A stretch of 64,000 nucleotides of DNA from Trema orientale (taxonomy: Eukaryota > Streptophyta > Magnoliopsida > Rosales > Cannabaceae), in the NCBI GenBank assembly GCA_002914845.1, contig JXTC01000230.1, positions 419,023 to 483,022 on the forward strand, read 5' to 3'. The notes under the pieces are model-generated. The model did no database searches and was not told the origin of the DNA. It was given only the letters and a program-made list of their open reading frames with translations. Of this stretch, positions 12,401 through 23,917 are shown one piece after another. A program made the position numbers and the translations under genes. How positions within the stretch are numbered: position 1 is the stretch's first letter; each line of letters opens with the position of its first letter.

Positions 12401-15400
12401 GATAAAATGGTTGACTTCTGCCGTGAACTTACAGATCAGAATCTTAGCCGTTCTTTTGATTGACTACCTATATACTATTTTGCGCTTTCATGACTCTGCA
12501 TTTTTTTTTTAATTATTATCAAGATCTTGGGACAATCATGGAATTGAGGGTTAAGATTATTCAATTCAGGTGCCTTTAAGTATTGATGTTGTAGAGCATG
12601 ATACTTAGCATGCCATCCATTAATTTTCTCTTTAATAGGTTGAATATATATTAATTAAATAGTCATCACTAATAATATCAACTGATTGTGTGTGTGTATA
12701 TATATATATATTTCTTAAAGACAAACTAATAATATCAAGTTGTTTTATTGAACATTGAAGCCAAAAGGATAAAAAAAAAAGCATTTTATATATTGAACAT
12801 ACATAGAACTTTATATTTCAGTTCCTATACTTCTCGGAGCTACCAGTTCAATATATAGTTTTAAAATATACCAAGCGTGGCCATGTAATTTTATTTCTTT
12901 TTTCAAGTTTTTTCTTTTCTTTTAACTTTAAAACGTACAAAATGATGGAAAAAAAATATAAAGCGAAAATAATGAAGATAGCCGAAGCGAATTAAGTAGT
13001 TGTTAAAAATGGGGTATTATTCCTTGTAAAATTACGCTCTTATAGTAAATAATGATTGCTCCAAATATTAAAAAAAAAAAGAAAAATAAGAAGAAAAAGA
13101 AAGAAAGAAAAACAAGTAAATGAGCAAATCTAATGATAACAATTGAGATAGAGCGCGGACGCATTATTGTAGAGTTCTTCACTCTAAAAATCAGAGAAGG
13201 GATCGAGAACATAGAATGCACGTACCTGATAGAAAAGTTCAATCACTTTTCAAATGAAGATTAGTGTTTTTTATTTTTATTTTTTATTTTTTTTATGTTA
13301 TATGTTAATGAAATTACTCTTTCTTTCCTTTTATTCTTCTAAAATATAACTATGCATTTGTTCAACCTAATATTATGAGGGACTGATCTGCCCATTAGTA
13401 GTCACACGTTCATTATTAAAAAAGATGAAATTAATGACCAAAAACTTGCTTATATAATTAGTCAGGGGAAGTAACGCATACAAAAGGCATTAATCAACTA
13501 TTTTATAATAAGTTTGAATTATATCCTGGCCGTATATATTTGGTATTTAATTAAATTGGAAATGATCAAGGACACCAATACAATTTATACGCGCATGTAT
13601 CTATATATATTAATCATTATGCACCTATAAATAAAGAAAAGAAACAAATTACGATCGATTTTCCCAAAACAAGTGTATGCAGTGTGCCTAAGAATTAATA
13701 TGTATTATCCTTCTGAGATTAATAGGAGATTAATAGCATGCCACAACTATAAGGCATAAAAAGAAGAAAGTTATTTCTCAAGCAGATATTTTGTTATTTG
13801 GAAATAATTAAATGCATGCTGTAGGTATAATAATATTCAGTGAGCTATATATATATAACAATAAAAATTGTCTCTTAGTTCACACGTACGTTCGGTTTTT
13901 TCGCCTTTTTGTTTTTTGTTTTTTTTTTTTTTTTGTTGTTTTCTTAGAGAAGCAATTTCCTAAGTTGTAATTGTAATTTTCAGTGTCCTTGAAACAAAAG
14001 TAAAATAAAATATAATTTAATTGTCGTTTCTCCTTCCACGTTAACAAAACAATGCAGCTAACAATTTGCAATATTTATAAAAATTAATTCTTCGTAGGTA
14101 ATGAAATGCCTTTTCTTTTTATTCTTTTTAATACTATCGTGTTAATTATTATTTCATGCATATTTTCAATTATCAAGTAGATGATGTAACTAATTAGAAT
14201 ACCTCTCAAAAACAAAAGGAATGTAAATAATTATAATAGAATTATTTTGCAGCAGCTTTTCACTTAACTGACGGCAAATATCACATCTTTATCAGTTACT
14301 ATTCTAAATTATACAAACTAAACCCTGATTTATACATTTGATACATATATTGATTTATATATGTATATTTCTTTTTAAAAAATTACGTGATAACCCTTTG
14401 TATACTTAAATACTTTTTCTAAAAGGAAATAAAATTACACGATAACCCTTTAAAAAGTCTTAAGACTCTAAATTGAGGTATTCACTCTAAATTGAGGTAT
14501 TCAACCCACCCCTATCCTACTAGTCCCTAATAAAAAAGGAGAGAAACTAAAAACCTACGTACACTGCACACATCAAAGCTTCTCATACGAAGGGGAGAGA
14601 CACAGTTGTTTATGCAATGATGTACTATTTGAAATATTGTAACTCTTTACTCAAATGAAAATTAACTTTATAAACATTTTTGTTTAATAACAACTCGTGC
14701 TTCATATATATAAATATTAATAATTTAAAAGAAATTTCAACCGTAAAATATATATTGAATCCAGTTTGAAAAATTCACAAACTGTCCCCTCCAATTTATA
14801 AATTAACCATTTGATATCAATCCAATGGGTCCTGTCACCCAACCATTATATATCTATGTATCTATATGTATATATGTGTTTGGTTTGACCTATAGCAATA
14901 GGACTTCTATGAGTTAGTGGAGCCCTTGGTGTGATTCAATCCACACGCGTATTGGATGTACATTCTCATTGAAGTTGAAATCGAAAGAAAGCGAACTTAG
15001 TGGGACTGTGAGTGTTAAATGTGCATAATAGGTTACACATATAAAGAATAATGTTAGCTACTCCAACGTATCTTTAATATCAACGCTATGTGAATTGTCA
15101 CTATTTAAATAATAAATATAATTAATTTATTTGTAATAAATTCTAATATATTAATTAAATTATATACTTCATGTGTTAAGTATTAAATATTTAGTATAAA
15201 TTTTGGGATATTTATCATCATTCCATATATAAAGTATATTATATAAAAAGGTTAAGAAGCAATATAAAGTATATGTTAGTTAGTACGTAGGAGGGATTAT
15301 AGATTGAAAAAAATACTATATTTGAAGGGAATTTGCAAATCAAGATTGATAAATTAATTTTTGCCCTAGTAATATTATATATATTGATTATTGATTCAAT

Positions 15401-15826
15401 GAGTCACTCATGAGCTTTGAGCAACTCTAGAGAATCTAGTTGATGAGTCATGACGCAGTTTATAAATTTCCACTATCCGTTGAAGTGAACCTCTAAAAAG
15501 GACCTAAATGAGTCTCAATATCCTAGTGAAGAGCTGAGATTGATTGGATACGTACCTCACACGCTTCTGACCATATCACATTATTCTTTCAATATTTATC
15601 TGAATCCAAAATATATTTTTCAATTTCTTACCTCAAAATATAATACGCCTGAATTCCTAAAATTATTGTAGCCATCAAACTAAAATTTGTCTGCAAATCT
15701 ACACTATGAACCTCAGAATTGGAAAAGGAAAATAATTAAAAAAATCTCAAACACAGTGTTTTGATAATCAGCAACCTTAAATTGCACTGTTGTACGCATG
15801 CATGAATGTGTATATATATATATATA
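9406..15826. other. 6.4 kb gene-free AT-rich interval
   Basis: Read on both strands, I see no gene: all ORFs are under 80 codons with low-complexity translations. It contains several TA runs (9760-9800, 11805-11820, 12693-12710, 15808-15826), a CA/TG-TA mixed run near 12690, poly-T at 13917-13935, and a 20-bp direct repeat (ACTCTAAATTGAGGTATTC) at about 14465 and 14485. Confidence 0.6.
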
Positions 15827-16064
15827 GGGCACCAATCCAGTAAGTATTTTTTTTTACCTATGCATAAATATCAATTGGGCTAATGAAAAAATTTTTTACA
15901 CATTTTTTTATATTAAAAAATAGGCTAGAGAAAAAGCATTAATGATGCACGTCTTTTTATGCATATCATTTTAGCCGTTAGATCATTGTTAGATGATGAT
16001 CCAACGGCTAGAAAAAAAATACCTACACATAGGTAAAAAAAAAAAACTAACCTGATTGGCAACC
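15827..16064. mobile_element. MITE of the TA-associated family, copy 2
   Basis: Inverted ends: GGGCACCAATCCAGTAAG at left and reverse complement GGTTGCCAATCAGGTTAG at right, both followed by a long T run and TACCTATG. The core holds the palindrome TTAGCCGTTAGATCATT ... GATGATCCAACGGCTA (15971-16010). It abuts a (TA)n run on the left. Confidence 0.75.
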
Positions 16065-18724
16065 ATATACATAGATGAATAAGTTATGTACCCAAAGTTT
16101 CACATTAAAGGGTTTATTTATATATTTTGCTGGAACTCGATGATCATGATATTATTACTAAATATGAAAATGATAACATAATATTAACTTCTTCTCCGGT
16201 TTATTATGACAAAACACATATGATATATCACTTTGGACAAAAATACAACTGGTCCGTTTCACGTAATAGTTTACATAAATTTAGCAACAAACACTATAAT
16301 AATTAGCAACAAACATTAACGTGTACGTAATTTTACACGAAAATAACATAATTAGACGCATATTGGTAATTAGTACTATACTTCATTATGTAACAAAGTT
16401 ACATCAAGTACTATATGCGAATATTTATGTGTGATTTTTGTTATCTTATCTCTAAATGGAGTTCATGTCTAGTTACATTGTTTTGGAATAAAATTAAATG
16501 AGACGAGCGAGACTACATCTTTGCTCTGTATGAACATACATACTCGTCCTTCTAATATTTTATGCATATATATATACACATATACGGAACACTAACAAAG
16601 TTAGCATTAATAAATGCCGTTAGTATCATAATCGTAGAAATACAAATTAAAACAGTGAAAAACTCATCCATCAACGTCGTAATATTCAGTACGCATTGTT
16701 TCATAATAATAATAATAATAATAATAAAAGGAAAACAAAAAGAAACAAGTAGAATGATGAACAAGGTAGGCTGAGCCGGTGGAGCCGGCAAGGAAATGAG
16801 TGTGATGTGGCGAAGAAGCTGACGTGGCTGATTGTAAGTGAGCCTACTCAAATGTGCTTTTTTGAACTTTTTTAGAGCAACTGAATCGTAACTGCCATTA
16901 GGGTGAGTCGCGGTTAATAACTTTGTCCAAACGATGCTTTTCCCAACTGAGCTTTCATTTTTATGATTTCTCCGCCACTGAAGTGATCGAATGTCGGAGC
17001 TTTTTGCTACCATGCTCTCCCATTTTCATAATTCTCTATTTTGGCCTCCCATTTTTTAATTTATTTTATATTTATGTCTTTCAGTTAATAACCATTTATA
17101 ATATGTAATATATATATATATGAATACAAATTTAAAAACAAATAACACAAGAATAAAAATTTTTGTACTCTAAAATGTTTATGAAAGGAAACTCAAGTTG
17201 AGTTAATTATTTGCGTAGCACACATTACGTGCTTTAAGTTTCAAAGAACTGGGGGTTGATAATAATATTTTAACAAGCAGTTAATTAGTTAATTTCAAGG
17301 GAAAAAAAGTGTAGTTACGTTCAAAAAAGAAAAAGGAAAAATGGTTAAGTTTTTTCTTTTTCTTTTTTGAGGTAAAAAAAAATTTGACTAATCATTAACG
17401 GCTTTAAGTACGTACAGTAAATCTATGGTTGTTGTATGAGGGAAAAAAAATCACTACATCTCTCTGAATATTTGAACAAAAAAGCGGAAAAAAAATGAAA
17501 CTTACGATTTTTTTTTTAATCTTTTATACATAACCTTAATTTAATTATGTATTGGTTGTCTTCCATCTATTTCAAATGTTGTCGTAATTTTTAAATTATC
17601 ATAAATTAATTTTTTAAAACCCTTATTACTCGTTATAATGGTATAATCCAACCCTTTTTTTTTTTTGTCTCTTTGATTTTATTTATAAGAGAATTTCCAG
17701 TTAAGAAATTGTGTAACTTAAATCTATGAAAATACTGCATGCAAAAACACGTGTAAACCCCGAGCTGCATTAAAATTTAAAAAAAAAAAAGAGAACCACA
17801 AATATATATATATATTTCTTAACAGTGAAAAAATATCAAAATTTAAAGCAATGATTATCAAGAAATAAAAATCAATTCAGTCTAGTCCACATAATCATTT
17901 GAGGGTGTTTATTGTAAAAAGAAAAAATAAAGAAAAAGAAAAACTTGAATGATACTTGCACCATGGAGCTAGCTATCCGAATTTTGCTAAGCTAAAACAA
18001 GTTACATGTCCTACGAAAATGACCTCCTGCCGGGCTAATTGAATATTCCTTAAGGCTTAAGGCCCACTTGTATACGCAATTACCATTTAGAAACGCCTCT
18101 CCTAATTTTGTATATTTTAAAAAAAATCAATCTAAACTTGCCCCCTAATTGCTTAAATTATCACTAATTTTCCTGTAAGAACATTACTGTTGTCAAGGGT
18201 TCGCTTACAGTAGATCTAAAATATAGTAGGCTTTACTATAAAAAAACAAAGGTAAAAATAAAATATACTAGGGTAGCTAATGATAATGAAAATGAAACCT
18301 ATGTACTAGGCATGGGAAGAAAAGGAAGTACAAATGGAAGTCATAAAAAGAAGGCGAGATAGAAACAACAAATATATAATTTAGTTAGATGGTTTAAAAT
18401 ATCTATAAAAATTAGGGGCATCATTGTAATTAAAATAAAAAAAAACAAAATATAGCATATTATTAATAATAAGCTTTGATTAAGACCCGGTGTGTATAAA
18501 ACCAAACAGCCTTGTGATCTGCTGTCCATAGTTCCATAATACTCCTAATAATAGCTATAATAATATTACTGAACCGAATGAGCAATTAAAGCTGTGGTGT
18601 CTCTTGCTTCAGCATTTTGCTTTCTCTCTCTCTCCAAGCCCCCTCGGCCCTCTTTAAAATCCTATCATCACTTCCACTCAGTCCCCGAAAAACCAAAAAC
18701 TCTAGACAGTACTACTTCTTTTGT
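16065..18724. other. Upstream intergenic region of the GRAS gene
   Basis: Mostly AT-rich, with an (AAT)n microsatellite at about 16706-16729 and a GC-elevated patch listed separately. The 153-aa minus-strand ORF at 16552-17013 has an Ile run from the microsatellite and no recognisable domain, so I do not call it a gene. The last 120 bases before the start codon are CT-rich (CTCTCTCTC near 18630), typical of a plant 5' leader. Confidence 0.5.
16772..16835. promoter_or_regulatory. GC-elevated patch with an ACGT-core motif, possible distal element
   Basis: This patch contains GAGCCGGTGGAGCCGG and TGACGTGGC (16820-16828), the latter matching the ACGT-core sites bound by plant bZIP factors. It lies about 1.9 kb upstream of the GRAS start codon. 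Base composition contrasts with the AT-rich surroundings. A regulatory role is inference only. Confidence 0.25.
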
Positions 18725-20350
18725 ATGACTGATCTTGCTATTAGCTCAACTATGGCTATGGCCATGGACATGGACATGGACATGATAGACGACGCTCTTG
18801 ACCTAGACTTGTCCGGTTATAGCACCACCACCACCACCACCACCACCACCACTACTATAACTACTAATACCACATCGCCAGAAGACGACCATGGCTGCGC
18901 GTGGAACTCGTGGTCCCCAGTTGTCGACTGGAACGCCCTTACCGGCGGCCACGACAATTTTCATGACCTAATTGAGTCCATGATGGACGACGACGACGAC
19001 GACGATGGCGAACTCAACTCGGCCCACAAGGGTGGCAATAGCAGCAACGGCTGGTTTAATGGTAATTCGACACCGCCTACGGAGGCCGTCGGTGACGAGT
19101 ACTCCGCCGGCGGCGACGGTGTCGTTGACGACGATAAGGGGTTGAGGTTGATCCACCTCCTGATGGCGGCCGCCGAGGCCCTCGGCGGCGCGAACAGGAG
19201 CCGGGATCTGGCTCGGGTGATATTGGTTCGGCTCAAGGAATTGGTCTCTCCCAACGGCGGGACGAACATGGAGAGGCTCGCGGCGCACTTCACGGAGGCG
19301 CTCCAGAACTTATTGGACGGAACCGCCTCTGGAAGTGCGCACGCTAGTAAGCATTTCCTAAACAGTCATCATCATCATCGCGGAGACGAACATCACCACC
19401 ACCACCACCAGACGGACGTTGTAGCAGCTTTTCAGCTGCTACAAGACATGTCTCCTTACGTCAAATTCGGCCATTTCACGGCCAACCAGGCGATCCTCGA
19501 GGCCGTGGCCCACGATCGCCGGATACACATAGTTGACTACGACATCATGGAGGGGATTCAGTGGGCCTCGCTGATGCAAGCCCTAGTGTCCCGCAAGGAC
19601 GGCCCACCCGCCCCGCACCTCAGGATCACGGCCCTGTCTAGGGGCAGCGCCGGAGGCCGCAGATCGATCGGGACCGTACAGGAAACCGGCCGGCGGCTGG
19701 TGGCGTTCGCGGCTTCCATCGGCCAACCGTTCTCGTTCCATCAATGCCGGTTGGACTCCGACGAGGCGTTCCGGCCGGCGGCGCTGAAGCTCGTCAAAGG
19801 GGAAGCCCTTTTGATGAACTGCATGCTTAATCTCCCTCACTTCAGTTACAGGTCGCCGGAATCGGTCGCTTCGTTTCTATCCGGGTCGAAATCGCTGAGC
19901 CCGAGGCTGATAACCCTAGTGGAGGAAGAGGCCTCTCTGGCGCCGGCTGCGCCGGGAGGGGAAGGAGCTTTCGTGGCGAGGTTTATGGACTTGCTGTATC
20001 AGTACTCGGCGGTGTACGACTCGCTGGAGGCGGGTTTCCCGATGCAGAGCCGGGCTAGGGCCCTGGTGGAGCGGATTTTCTTGGGCCCAAGGATATCCGG
20101 GTCGTTGGGTCGGGTTTACAGGGCACGTGGGGAGGAGAGTAGCTCGTGGGGGGAGTGGTTGGCTGCGGCCGGGTTTAGAGCTTCGCCCGTGAGCTCGGCC
20201 AATATATGCCAAGCGAAGCTCTTGCTGGGATTGTTCAATGACGGGTATAGAGTGGAGGAACTGGCGAGTAATAGACTCGTTTTGGGTTGGAAGTCAAGGC
20301 GTTTACTCTCGGCTTCTCTTTGGACCTCGTCCTCGGATTCTGATTTGTAA
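18725..20350 (+). CDS. NSP2: GRAS-family transcriptional regulator, NSP2 type
   Basis: Intronless ORF of 541 aa from the first ATG (18725); reading is open upstream to a TTG but has no earlier ATG. NSP2 is a nuclear GRAS protein that partners NSP1 in nodulation, mycorrhizal and strigolactone-biosynthesis signalling. Domains in order: acidic N-terminus (DxDLSGY near residue 28), Thr run (about 34-44), Asp run (about 88-94), LHRI (about 139-200, [12 protein letters not shown]), His-rich insert (215-229), VHIID-equivalent [13 protein letters not shown] (about 268-280), LHRII, PFYRE-like block (about 362-444) and C-terminal SAW region ending [11 protein letters not shown]. The N-terminal, VHIID and C-terminal blocks match remembered legume NSP2 closely; legume NSP2 is about 508 aa, and the excess is in the low-complexity runs. 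The start is not certain: several Met codons follow ([11 protein letters not shown]). GC content is far higher than the surrounding DNA. The Arabidopsis relative is SCL26. Confidence 0.93.
   Translation: MTDLAISSTMAMAMDMDMDMIDDALDLDLSGYSTTTTTTTTTTTITTNTTSPEDDHGCAWNSWSPVVDWNALTGGHDNFHDLIESMMDDDDDDDGELNSAHKGGNSSNGWFNGNSTPPTEAVGDEYSAGGDGVVDDDKGLRLIHLLMAAAEALGGANRSRDLARVILVRLKELVSPNGGTNMERLAAHFTEALQNLLDGTASGSAHASKHFLNSHHHHRGDEHHHHHHQTDVVAAFQLLQDMSPYVKFGHFTANQAILEAVAHDRRIHIVDYDIMEGIQWASLMQALVSRKDGPPAPHLRITALSRGSAGGRRSIGTVQETGRRLVAFAASIGQPFSFHQCRLDSDEAFRPAALKLVKGEALLMNCMLNLPHFSYRSPESVASFLSGSKSLSPRLITLVEEEASLAPAAPGGEGAFVARFMDLLYQYSAVYDSLEAGFPMQSRARALVERIFLGPRISGSLGRVYRARGEESSSWGEWLAAAGFRASPVSSANICQAKLLLGLFNDGYRVEELASNRLVLGWKSRRLLSASLWTSSSDSDL
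19215..19235 (+). promoter_or_regulatory. Predicted miR171h-type target site inside NSP2
   Basis: The coding sequence reads TGATATTGGTTCGGCTCA (19218-19235) within codons for [10 protein letters not shown]. Against the remembered miR171h sequence, the 21-nt window pairs throughout except two G:U wobbles and a mismatch at the microRNA 5' end. Canonical miR171 fits less well. In Medicago this part of NSP2 is the known miR171h target. Cleavage here is inference. Confidence 0.7.
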
Positions 20351-21120
20351 TAAAACCTTTTTCATTATTATTATTATTATTATTTATTTTCTTATTAGGT
20401 TCTAATTTATTCCCAGTTCGATCGGACCCAAATTATGGTTTTCTTTTTTTATTTATTTTTGAGGAATATTAAGATGAGTAGTTTCGAACCAAAATGGGGG
20501 GACAGAGAAAACTGTAACCAAACAATAAGCTGCTAGCTTTGTTGTTTTTTCGGTTCTTCTGAGCGAAGTATTATGTAGCCCTTTATATATAAAAAAGCTC
20601 AAATCAAGGCCTTCCAAAAATTTATGCAAAGCACACACTCATTAATAACTCTTTGGAGAGACATGTAAATTTGGGGTGGGTCCCACGATTTGATTAATGT
20701 GAAATACAAAACGGTAAGCTTAGTTGTTCTTATTAAGAAAATTTAAATGGCTAAATATGGAGTCTCAATTTTAGATAAAAAGGACGAATCGCGAATAATT
20801 AATAAAGCCAAATTAAATCCAAGGTTCAAAGATCGGGAAAAAGTAACAAAAGTACAAACAGAAAAATAGAACCCTCCTTCGTAAATGGGGCTTGAACTTG
20901 ATGAACAGCTGAATAGAGGACGCGAAATCTTGAAAGAGCTAGCTCAAAAAAGTTTGGTTCTACTCATTTAAATATGGAGAAATCAATATGCATTGTTTTT
21001 TTTTTGAAAGGAAAAATCAATATGCATTATCAATACTTCTTAAATAATATTTTCACATTTTAATGGTAGGTAATTATTAAGTTTTCAGATTTAAGTTGGT
21101 ATTATCTCGAGATAATTTTT
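20351..21120. other. 3' flank of NSP2 and AT-rich spacer
   Basis: The stop codon overlaps a TAATAAAA polyadenylation-like signal and is followed by an (ATT)n run (20367-20384). No further gene is seen. Confidence 0.5.
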
Positions 21121-21123
21121 CTT

Positions 21124-21745
21124 AGGGTGGCAATAGTTTCTTTTCCCCTTTTTTCTTTTTTCATCCCTCATTTACAAATTATTAAATGATAAAAATAACC
21201 TTATATAAAATGAATCTAGAATCTTCTTTCTTGACTATTTTTATTAAAGGATAAAAATAATCTTATATAAAATAACATAAATAATATTAAAGATTTTTTA
21301 TTAAAGGATAATAACAACCTTATATAAAATAACATAAATAATATTAAAGATCTAGAATATTCTTTCTTGATTATTTTTTTTCTTCACCACACCTCCTTTA
21401 TATAAACACAATTGATAAATAAATCCTTTTAAAAAAAAATTCTTATTAGGCAGTCAATTTATTTTCAATTAAAAAAACTTTTATTGTCATAAAAAAATAT
21501 TATAAATCCTCAGTTCCAACTATCACTTATAAAAATCCCAAACAATAATTCAGGAATTGTAACTCTCTTTTAGTTTTAAAGAGCTCTAAAAAATAATTCA
21601 AGAGCTTTAACTCTCTTCTCTAGATCTTAATAACCTTAGAAAAATTACTCAAATTTTTTTTTTGAAAAAAGTGGAGTTCAAAAACTCTAATCTCTCTCTA
21701 GTTCTTAAGGACACTAAAAATTTAATTCAAGAATTCTATCTTTCT
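21124..21745 (+). mobile_element. Repeat element, inverted relative of the 46.3-47.0 kb copy
   Basis: It starts GGGTGGCAATAG. Its left part (poly-T, CATCCCTCATTTACAAATTA, GATAAAAATAACCTTATA) matches the reverse complement of the right part of the 46.3-47.0 kb element. Its right part has repeated phrases of the type AATTCAAGAGCTTTAACTCTC, also present in reverse orientation at 46.5-46.7 kb. An internal tandem duplication of about 57 bp occurs at 21241 and 21298 (TTATTAAAGGATAA). No coding is seen. Confidence 0.5.
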
Positions 21746-23327
21746 AGGAGAAATATTAAATAATTAATATTTCGAATCCAAAAAGTTTGGTCATTCTATC
21801 TTAATTTATAAGGTGAGTCTTTAATCAAGAAAAAGGTTGAAGAAAATAGAGACAAAGGATTGGGAGATTGTGAAAATTAATAGGTGGAAAAAAAAATTTT
21901 ACTTGTTATATATTTTTAATTGATGGCTAATTTTGGAATAAGAAAAATTAAAAGGCGTTAAAAAAACTTAATTCTTAAATTTTAGAGAGAGAGATCTATT
22001 TAAAAGAGAATAGAATGACCCGGTCTAGAAATGGAGAATTTTTTCTTTTTCTACTTGAGGAAAAGAATTTGAACTTTAGAAGTCTCCATCTTTAGAGAGA
22101 CTCGAGAAAGTGAATATTTAATAGGATCCTCACCTCATTTAAATTCCTTATAACTTAACACTTGATCGACCATTGAAATCCTTAATTTTTAAAAATGTCA
22201 AGGGTCTCTCCATAAAAATTATATAAAATCTAGAAAGTAATTTTGCAAATAAATATGAAGTTTTGCTACTTTAGCGCTATATATATTTGAATAAATATAT
22301 ATATTTTTGTGTTTTTGAAGCTTTCTGCATGCTCTGATCATATGTGTGTCATCTATAGTACTATTCCGCCGTTAAAATTTAGAGGGGTGTTGGTGGTTAG
22401 CAAATATACATCTGAACCACGTAAGAGCAATTCTTAAATATGAGGGAATCACAGCAAGCAATGGAAGATCCGCCAGAATGTGCCTTAATTTAACTGCAAA
22501 ATATAACACTAATATTGGATTTTGGTGAAACATATTTAAATTAAAGACAAAGATGACAACATGAGTTAGTCTCAGATGCTTTCACCCTATTCTAGGAACC
22601 ACCTTTTTTTAAAAAATAAAATTGAGAAATTGTTTATTAAGCGACGTCATCTTTTACTATACATATATCCCCTGCACACAAGGTAGCTCGCAAATGGCGA
22701 CCCACTACCTTGACAAAATAACATTTGTTTCTATTAAATTCGTATAAAGACAAATCTACATAGTAATTTATCAAGCTTATTACTGAACACAGTGTACAAA
22801 TACACAAACTTGGATGCATATATGCCAAACTTAGTTTATTAATAATGAGTAATAATGAGCCATGCATATACATACAAATGTATAAATATTAATAATTAAC
22901 TGTAGAATATCCACTTTCCATGAACTCATCATTGGCCATTTTCCATATTATGCATATATATATATATATGTACATATATTATATAGTAGTTGATTATATA
23001 TAAGAAATACAAAATTAAACGCACATACATAACACTTTTTATATTTCTCTAATCATATGTTCATATTTAGTACTATTAATGTGTTGAGAATATCTGATCA
23101 TATATATTGTGCATTTAGTATTTAAGTAGAAAATTGGTTATTTCCTACCTTTAGTTCCTAATTTAAGTGATGTAATTGATATTGAAATCTCACCAATTCA
23201 TTGCACCTAGACACTAATTGAGTATTCTTATTTCTTAGTATGTATATATTTTGATCAAGGTTCATGATGAAATGCATGTGCCGTGTTATTCTAAATTTCT
23301 AAATCTTATATAACTAATTTGTAAAAA
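21746..23327. other. Intergenic AT-rich DNA, no gene seen
   Basis: TA runs near 22280 and 22955-22972. The 78-aa minus-strand ORF at 22637-22873 has no recognisable features. Confidence 0.55.
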
Positions 23328-23527
23328 GATAATGCTACGTGTACCAAAACTTTTACCAAATTTTTAATACCAACATATGTGGCATGTGAGTTGGCAATAT
23401 TCAATTGGTGAATATGATTAATTTATTTGTGGTAAGTTTTAATATACCAATTAAATTGTGCCAACTCAAATACCACATGTGTTGGTATTAAAAATTTGGT
23501 ACAAATTTTGGTATACCTAGTATTATC
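23328..23527. mobile_element. 200-bp MITE with about 70-bp inverted arms
   Basis: Left arm GATAATGCTACGTGTACCAA pairs with the right arm (reverse complement GATAATACTAGGTATACCAA). The arms continue through AAATTTTTAATACCAACA and GAGTTGGCA. Target-site duplication is unclear in the A-rich flanks. Confidence 0.75.
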
Positions 23528-23548
23528 CTTTATAAAATAGATCATTTT

Positions 23549-23917
23549 AAAAGGGGATAATATCATTTTTATATCTTGTTTTTTGACACTTTGTTCAAAT
23601 TATACTTTGTATTTTAATTATTATCAATATTGACCATTCGATTTAAAATTTGTTATAAATTTATATCCTGACACTAATTTAGAGCAATTAAATTAGTAAT
23701 ATGCCATTTAAAAAGTTAAAAATAAACTATATAAAAATCGATCCAAGAATAAGTTTATTTAGTCATCTTAGTAAATTAACTGCTCTAAATTAGTATCAGG
23801 GTATAAATTTGTAATATATTTTAAATCTAAAGATTAATATTGATAATAACCAAAATACAAGGTATAAATTGAACAAAGTGTCAAAATACAAGATATAAAA
23901 GTAATGCTATCTCTTTT
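23549..23917. mobile_element. 369-bp fold-back element, arms about 160 bp
   Basis: Nearly the whole element is one inverted repeat. Both arms share TTTTATATCTTGT, TTTGACACTTTGTTCAA and ACTAATTTAGAGCA in the same order, leaving a loop of only about 50 bp. It lies 21 bp from the preceding MITE. Flanking duplication could not be resolved. Confidence 0.8.

Noticed and set aside
16552..17013. 153-aa minus-strand ORF
   Set aside because: Its second half translates an (AAT)n microsatellite into an Ile run, the rest has no domain, and a plus-strand ORF overlaps it.
18961..20212. Minus-strand ORFs of 85-110 aa inside NSP2
   Set aside because: They are shadows of a GC-rich coding region with strong plus-strand GRAS homology.
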